Shown here: positions 57,190 through 64,000 of the stretch, piece by piece | How the letters are laid out: the number at the start of each line of letters is the position of its first letter | Numbering within the stretch: position 1 is the first letter of the stretch | Assembly: GCA_027943335.1 (NCBI GenBank) | Contig: BSBK01001162.1 | Location: forward strand, 186,001 to 250,000 | Source: Chamaecyparis obtusa | Lineage: Eukaryota; Streptophyta; Pinopsida; Cupressales; Cupressaceae | Length of the DNA stretch: 64,000 nucleotides | Direction of reading: 5' to 3' | The notes under the pieces: model-generated | Told to the model about the DNA's origin: nothing | Database searches by the model: none | Seen by the model: only the letters and a program-made list of their open reading frames with translations | Made by a program: the position numbers and the translations under genes

Positions 57190-60100
57190 ATGATGAGAAA
57201 GGAAGGACCAAAGTTTTCAAAAGAAAACTTTGCTTTGTGGTGCAGTAGAATGAAGCTGTATATGAAGACCACCAGAGATCAATACTAGAATCATGTAACC
57301 ACTGATTACATTGAACCCACTGACATCCTAACACCTGATGAATTGAAGATCAAGACTGAGCACACGACTGCTATGGATATGATAGCTAGCACTTTACCTG
57401 ATCATGTCTATGCTGAGATTGAACATCTAGAATTTGCTTACAAGATGTGGGCCAAGCTGCAATTGGTATATGGAGGAGACCCAAATGTTCAAAGAGCCAA
57501 GATTGAAAGCCTCAGAGGAAAGTATGATGACATGAGGATGAATGAAGGAGAAGACATTGAGCAATACAACAACTGGATCAAAGAGGTGATCAACTCCATC
57601 AAAAGCGCTGGAGGAAAGCTTAGTGAAGAGGAGGTGGTTAGCAAAATACTGAGAACGCTCAGACCTCAGTATGCCATCAAGATCTCTGCTATTCAAGAGC
57701 TCAGATCGGTGACCATAGTTCAAGTCACCCTAGACTTCCTAATCGGTAAGTTGGCTGTGTTTGAATTAAGTAATTTTGATAATAGTTTGCCCATTCAGGA
57801 AGCAGTATTTAAGTCTTCTGTCAATATCTCTTCCACCCAAAAGGGAAGAGAAACTGGTAATTGCTCTACCGGTAAGATTGACAATCCTTTTGAGAATCTG
57901 CTCTTAGAAGAGATAGAGCAAGATGAGTTTGAAGCACTCATTGCTAAGAGATTTCCCAGAGGGAAAGGGAAGTACAAAGGTAAGCTTCCTCTAAAATGCT
58001 TCTCTTGCAGTAAGATAGGACATATTGTTGCAAAATGTCCGGATGATGATAGCAAAGATAAAAGCAATTGGTTGAAGAGCAAAGCAAAAAGGGAGTGCTA
58101 CCTTGCAGAAGGAGTCATAGACAATGAATTTGAAGACTCTGAGGACCCAGAAATTGCATTTGTTGCAATAAAGGAGGAAAGCCTAGTGGTAAGTGAAATA
58201 ACACTTATCTCAAGATCTCATCAGCATGATGATTGGATTATTGATAGGGGATGCACTCACCACATGACCGGTGATAGGAACAAGTTTATCAACTTGGAGC
58301 TCAATGACAGCGGATCAGTAACCTTTGGAAATAATGCTCCCTGTGCCATCAAAGGTAAAGGTTCTATTGCACTTAGCAACAATGCTGTCTGTGATGATGT
58401 GTACTGGGTTGAAGGACTCAAGTACAATTTAATGAGTGTTGCACAATTGAACAACAAAGGATTCCTGTTGGAATTTGGACAAGGTTCTTGCATAGTCAAG
58501 AATTAGTCTGGAACTCATGTTGCAACCGGTAGATAGAGCAAAGGAAATCTGTTCTACCTAGACTCAATGGAAGGAGCTTGTGTCATAGCTTCGGTCAAAA
58601 GAGAATCAAGGAAAATCTGTCTTATATCCAAAGAAGACAATGGCTGATTATGGCACAAGAGACTCTGCCACATAAACTTTGACAATACTCGGTTAGAGGA
58701 CTCCCTGAGATTACAAAACCCATCAGAGGTGTTTGTAAAGATTGTCAGTTAGGAATATTGACATGAACAAGTTTCAACAATAAATCCTTCTCTGCTGAAA
58801 ATGTTCTAGATCTTGTGCATAGATTTGTGTGGACCAATGAAGACAAAGAGCTATTACAGAGAGCGGTACTTCATGCTCTTTGTAGATGACTTCTCAAGAA
58901 TGATGTGGACACTCTTTCTTAGAGAGAAATCAAAGACTTTTCACATGTTTAAAATCTACAAGGCTAGAGTGGAAAAGGAGACCACTAAAAGCTTGAAGTG
59001 TCTGAGATCAGACAGAGGAGGCGAATACACTTCTCAAGAGTTCACTCACTACTGTGAGGAACATGACATAGAGGCAGCTATCTGCACTAAGGAGTCTTCA
59101 ACAAAATGGAGTAGCAGAAAGAAGAAACAGGACACTAATTGACTGTGCAAGAACCCTGTTGATTCAAAAGGATCTTTCTCATCACTTTTGGAGAGAAGCT
59201 ATTGGCACTGCTGTCTACACACTGAACCGAGTTTAAGTAAAAAAAGGAACCGGTAAGACCCCCTATGAACTATGGTTCAATCATACTCCTAGTGTAGGCT
59301 ACTTCAAAATCTCTGGTAGTAAATGTTACATCAAAAGAGATATGTACTTTGGGAAGTTTGATCCCAAGAGTGATGAAGGAACATTTTTGGGTTACTCTAC
59401 CAAAAGCAAAGCCTACCAGTGTCTGAATAGGAGAACAGGTAAAATAATTGAAAGCATCAATGTAAAAGTTGATGAATCTTCAGAATAGATTAAGAAGACC
59501 GGTCATAATGATTATGACAGTCTAGAAGGTCAAAATGAAGGAAATGCTTTTGAGTTCATTGAAGCAACAACTGAAGATGAAAAAGAACAACATATGAATA
59601 GACATCTGGAGCGGGAGACTATACCTGAAGCTGATAGGCCAACACAGGATGGTGAACAAGATGTTGTTCAGAACCATGATGAAGAAATTACTCAACCGGA
59701 AGAACCTGACCGTGAACAGCGACCGGTTCTCCCAAGGTATGTCGCATCACTCCATTGACAATATAATTGGTGACAAACATGCAAATGTCTTGACCAAGAA
59801 AAAGGCCAAAGAGATTATCTGTTTGTTCTCTTGTATAGAGCCGAAATCTATTAGGGAAGCTTTAGAAGATGAAAATTGGGTAAAGGCCATGGAGGAAGAA
59901 ACTGAGCAAATTGAGAAGAATGACACATGGGTGCTTGTGACAAGACCACAGGACAAGAATGTCATTGGGACCAAGTGGGTCTACAGGAACAAGTTGAATG
60001 AAGAAGGGAAAGTCATAAGAAATAACCCAAGATTGGTCTGCAAAGGGTATGCCCCGGAAGTTGAACTGGACTATGGAGAAACTTTTGCACCAGTGGCCAG

Positions 60101-61370
60101 ATTGGAAGGAGTGAGAATTCTTCTTGCTTATGCTGCTCACAAGAAATTTAAAGTATAGCAGATGGATGTCAAGTCTGCATTCCTGAATGGAATACTGGAG
60201 GAGGAAGTCTACATTGAACAATTGGAAGGCTTCACATCTGCACAAAAAGGTGGTATGGTTTGTAAGCTGAAAAAGGCTCTTTATGGGCTCAAGCAAGCTC
60301 CAAGGGCTTGGTATGAGAGGTTGCACTCATACCTTCTGACCATAGGATTCACAAGAACCAGGGACAACCACAACATGTATCTCAAGATCGGAAAAGATGG
60401 AAATCTGATTGTTGAAATCTTTGTGGATGACATCATCTTTGGAGGAGATGACAGGATGAGCACAGCCTTTGCTGAAGAAATGAAGAAAGAATTTGAGATG
60501 TCTATGATAGGCGCCATAAAATTCTTCATTGGACTATAGGTCCATCAACTAAAAGAAGGTATTTTTATCTCTCAGTCCAAGTATATAAAAGAAATTCTTA
60601 AGACTTTTGGACTTGAAGAATCTAAACCGGTTGGAACTCCAATGATAACTAACCTGAAGTTATCAAAGGAGGATGATGCAAAAGAAGTAAATGAAACAGT
60701 ATATTGGTCCATGATAGGAAAATTACAGTATGCTGTTCACGGTAGACCGAACATTGCACATGCGGTTGGCATAGTGGCAAGATTCTCTGCAAATCCAAAA
60801 GAGACACATCTGATAGCAGTGAAGAGAATTTTCAGATACCTAAAGGGTACTGAGGAATATGGCTTGTGGTTTTCTCACAAGGGAAGATTCCAAGTAAAAG
60901 TTTACACTGATGCAGACTGGGTTGACAACATTGATGATAGAAAGAGCACAAGTGGTGGTGCATTCTTTCTTGGTGGGAGAATTGTTTTTTAGACAAGTAA
61001 GAAACATAATTGCATATCACAATCTACTGCAGAGGTTGAATATGTTGTTGCAATCAATTGCACACAGGTAATCTGGATCAAACATCTGCTGGAAGGAATC
61101 AAAGAACATATAACTGAATCGATAGCTATCTATTGTGATAGCACTAGTGCAATTAACATATCCAAAAACCCTGTCATGCACTCGAAGACAAAGCACATTG
61201 CCATCAAGTATCATTACTTGAGAGAGTTGGTACAAGACAAGGAGGTAAAATTAGAGTATGTTGCCACAAAAGAACAAATTGCTGATATCTTCACAAAGCC
61301 ATTACCAAAGAGTACTTTTGAGTATCTCAGAGGTAAACTAGGGGTGATACCCCTTCATGATCTTCATTAA
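57190..61370 (+). pseudogene. Copia gag-pol polyprotein, near-intact but with stops
   Basis: gag starts at ATG 57190 and reads with one TAG (near 57286, in place of Trp) to 58506. It has a UBN2-type core, then a CCHC knuckle C-F-S-C-S-K-I-G-H-I-V-A-K-C (57997-58038), then protease with D-R-G (58243-58251) in place of the catalytic D-S-G. The pre-integrase motif L-W-H-K lies near 58650 and the integrase at 58805-59480 (D-L-C-G-P, S-D-R-G-G-E-Y, Q-Q-N-G-V-A-E-R-R-N-R-T), with a frameshift near 59090. Reverse transcriptase and RNase H run in one frame from 59649 to 61370, with F-V-D-D at 60420-60431 and stops only at 60156, 60537 and 60990, all TAG. It ends L-R-G-K-L-G-V-I-P-L-H. Not functional as it stands. 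Confidence 0.95.
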
Positions 61371-61630
61371 ACCTGCAAGGGTGATCATCAGTTCATTATG
61401 CTTAAACAGAGGATTTCACCTCATCTTATCTGGACTGACGAAAATGACTGCTGCTCGTAGAGGGAGCAGGTCTAATAAAGGTAGTCTTTCTGACTAGCCT
61501 TTGGCATTATTGTCAAAAAGGGGGAGAGTTTGGCAATAAACCGATAGATGACCGACAGTGGCAGTAGCAGTGGATACAAGCACAACAAACCGGTGATATG
61601 ACTACCCACTAAGGTTTTTCCATCAATGCC

Positions 61631-61642
61631 AAAGGGGGAGAT
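61631..61642 (+). promoter_or_regulatory. polypurine tract
   Basis: aaagggggagat ends exactly at the 3' LTR start and would prime plus-strand DNA synthesis. Confidence 0.9.
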
Positions 61643-62387
61643 TGTTGGCATTAAGAGATGGTAACCGGTAAGCCTGCTATCGGTACAAGTATTGTCATTG
61701 TTTGGCAAAAGAGGATAGAGATTTGTCATCTCTCTAAAGTCTAAAGATCTAAGAAGATCTGTATGAAAAGAGGCTGATTTGGCAACCGGTGACACTATGC
61801 AAGAAAGAAAAGACTGTAATCAAAAGCAACCGGTCACTACGGAAGGTCTCAGCAACCGAATTATGTATACAGTCAAGGAAAAGAGTATTCAACCGTCAAC
61901 CAAGGACCGGGATACAAACCTGTGTCAACAACACAACCGAGGATATTGTGCAATCGGTAAGCAAAGGAAGGAACAGTGTCGGGTTAAAACTCTTACCTGT
62001 TTACAACATAAAGATCTCAACCGATCAAGAAAAGACTTTGGTATGATATGATGAACCGGGGAAGTCATAGTCAACTATTTGTTTTAACCAACTCTTTAAC
62101 CGGGATTTACTGCACTAAATCTGGAAGACTTCGAGTTAACATGGTGATCGGTTTGAGGCACGTAAGAAGGTTTTAAAGCCAAAATATGTGGTTTTAAAAC
62201 AAGGAGTTATCTCTTGTGAAGGAAAGGTGCTTGACAAGCATCTATTGTTTTCTTCATAAAGTAGATAAAGCAAGAGCACGCATCAGATGTTTCCTCAGTG
62301 AACTAATACTCCATTGAGTGATGTATCCGAAAGGGATCTGAGGTTAGGTCATGCATGAGAGGTGCAATTAGGGCAAGAACTCTATAT

Positions 62388-63213
<826 letters not shown>

Positions 63214-63902
63214 TATATTCTTTTGCCTGTTGAGAATATGAGTTGCCTTTATTCTGCCGAAGAAAAGAGTGAACCTGTACGCTTAAAGAAGCTAGGGTAA
63301 ATAGCAAAGAGAAGAAGAAAGAGAAGAGTGTGCAGAGAAGCACAATAGTAGAGGAGAAACACACCTGCGGTGATCGATGATGCTTCTCAGTTGAGCACAA
63401 ACAGAGATCTAATTAGGCTATGCATAGCCATTTGTGAAAGGTCATTCTTTCAATTGTTTTCTAGCAATTACAATAGTTAAATCCCAATATTTGGGTGGAC
63501 TCTAATAGGTTCCTTGTATCAAATCCCTTAACCGGGTGACATCTTATAAGGTGTTCTAAGTCCTCTAACCAGGCAGGCACTAACCAACCTTATTGTAACA
63601 AATCCCTTAATCAGGTCGCATCTTACAGTGCGTTGTAATCCTTTAACCAGGAGGGCTCCTAACAAGGCGTACTCCAGAAGAGTGCAGAATTTGTGAGACC
63701 TCCTCACACTGTGGTTTTCACCCTAATTGGGTTTCCACGTGATAAATTTGGTGTCACTGTGTGATTGTTTGCTTGATGTTATTTTATGCCTGAATCTGTT
63801 TGGCTTACAGTTATAAGTATACTTCACCAAATTTAAAGAGAAAAGTTTTAAAGGTGCTGATTCACCCCTCCCCTCTCAGCACCGGTTGGGACTGTCATGT
63901 TT

Positions 63903-64000
63903 GCCACATGCAGTTCGGGTTTTAAAATTTGATGCGCACTTTCCTCACCACATCACTCACACATATCAATTGGGCTTTAAAACTCGAATGTCATGTTCAT
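63903..64000. repeat. hairpin array, right part, running off the window
   Basis: After the Copia 3' LTR and target duplication the same array resumes. Two further units have centres cgggttttaaaattt near 63923 and gggctttaaaactc near 63983, with weaker stems. The window ends inside the array. Confidence 0.65.

Overview
This window looks like plant nuclear DNA of low gene density, most likely from a gymnosperm such as a conifer. That is an inference from three things: one real host gene split over very long introns, those introns packed with nested LTR retrotransposons and hAT-type remnants, and decay dominated by C-to-T type changes. No bacterial or organellar features were seen.

Host gene: seven phase-0 exons on the + strand (7255-7434, 7996-8061, 8408-8500, 37692-37823, 37926-38027, 38107-38184, 38297-38368) encode the N-terminal part of a chloroplast RelA/SpoT homologue of RSH1 type, including the complete HD (ppGpp hydrolase) signature. 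The intron between the third and fourth exons is 29.2 kb. The intron after the last visible exon runs at least 25.6 kb to the window end. The first exon (transit peptide) and all exons after the HD region were not found.

Layout. 1-373: edge of a BED-finger hAT-like coding remnant (-). 746-3854: non-autonomous LTR element A1, with insertion E1 in one LTR. 3855-7254: mostly unassigned. 8501-37691 (giant intron): E5 with higher-order tandem repeats; a ruined Copia (14601-21745) broken by a hAT-like element that itself holds LTR element C1, and by E3; a TIR element F with E4 inside; a gag-only LTR element (24888-28379); and LTR element C2 with a second copy, C3, nested inside in opposite orientation. 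38369-64000 (next intron): a hAT transposase pseudogene on the - strand cut into four pieces by A2, E6 and a Copia element (44815-52396). That Copia carries a 353-bp TRIM, a 652-bp insertion at its reverse-transcriptase active site and the 2-kb insertion E2. Last comes an array of small hairpins split by an 8.2-kb Copia (55710-63897) with perfect target duplications. The 3' LTR of this Copia carries a small TIR transposon with a captured piece of a class III (GH18) chitinase gene.

Recurring themes: (i) six insertions of very different length share the terminal signature TGTAATGTCCC and 5-bp target duplications; (ii) three LTR families with non-canonical TATTA starts share primer site and polypurine tract, and only one of them codes for a polymerase; (iii) the hairpin array and the chitinase-carrying transposon are the most unusual structures. 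All calls come from reading the sequence; no database search was run.
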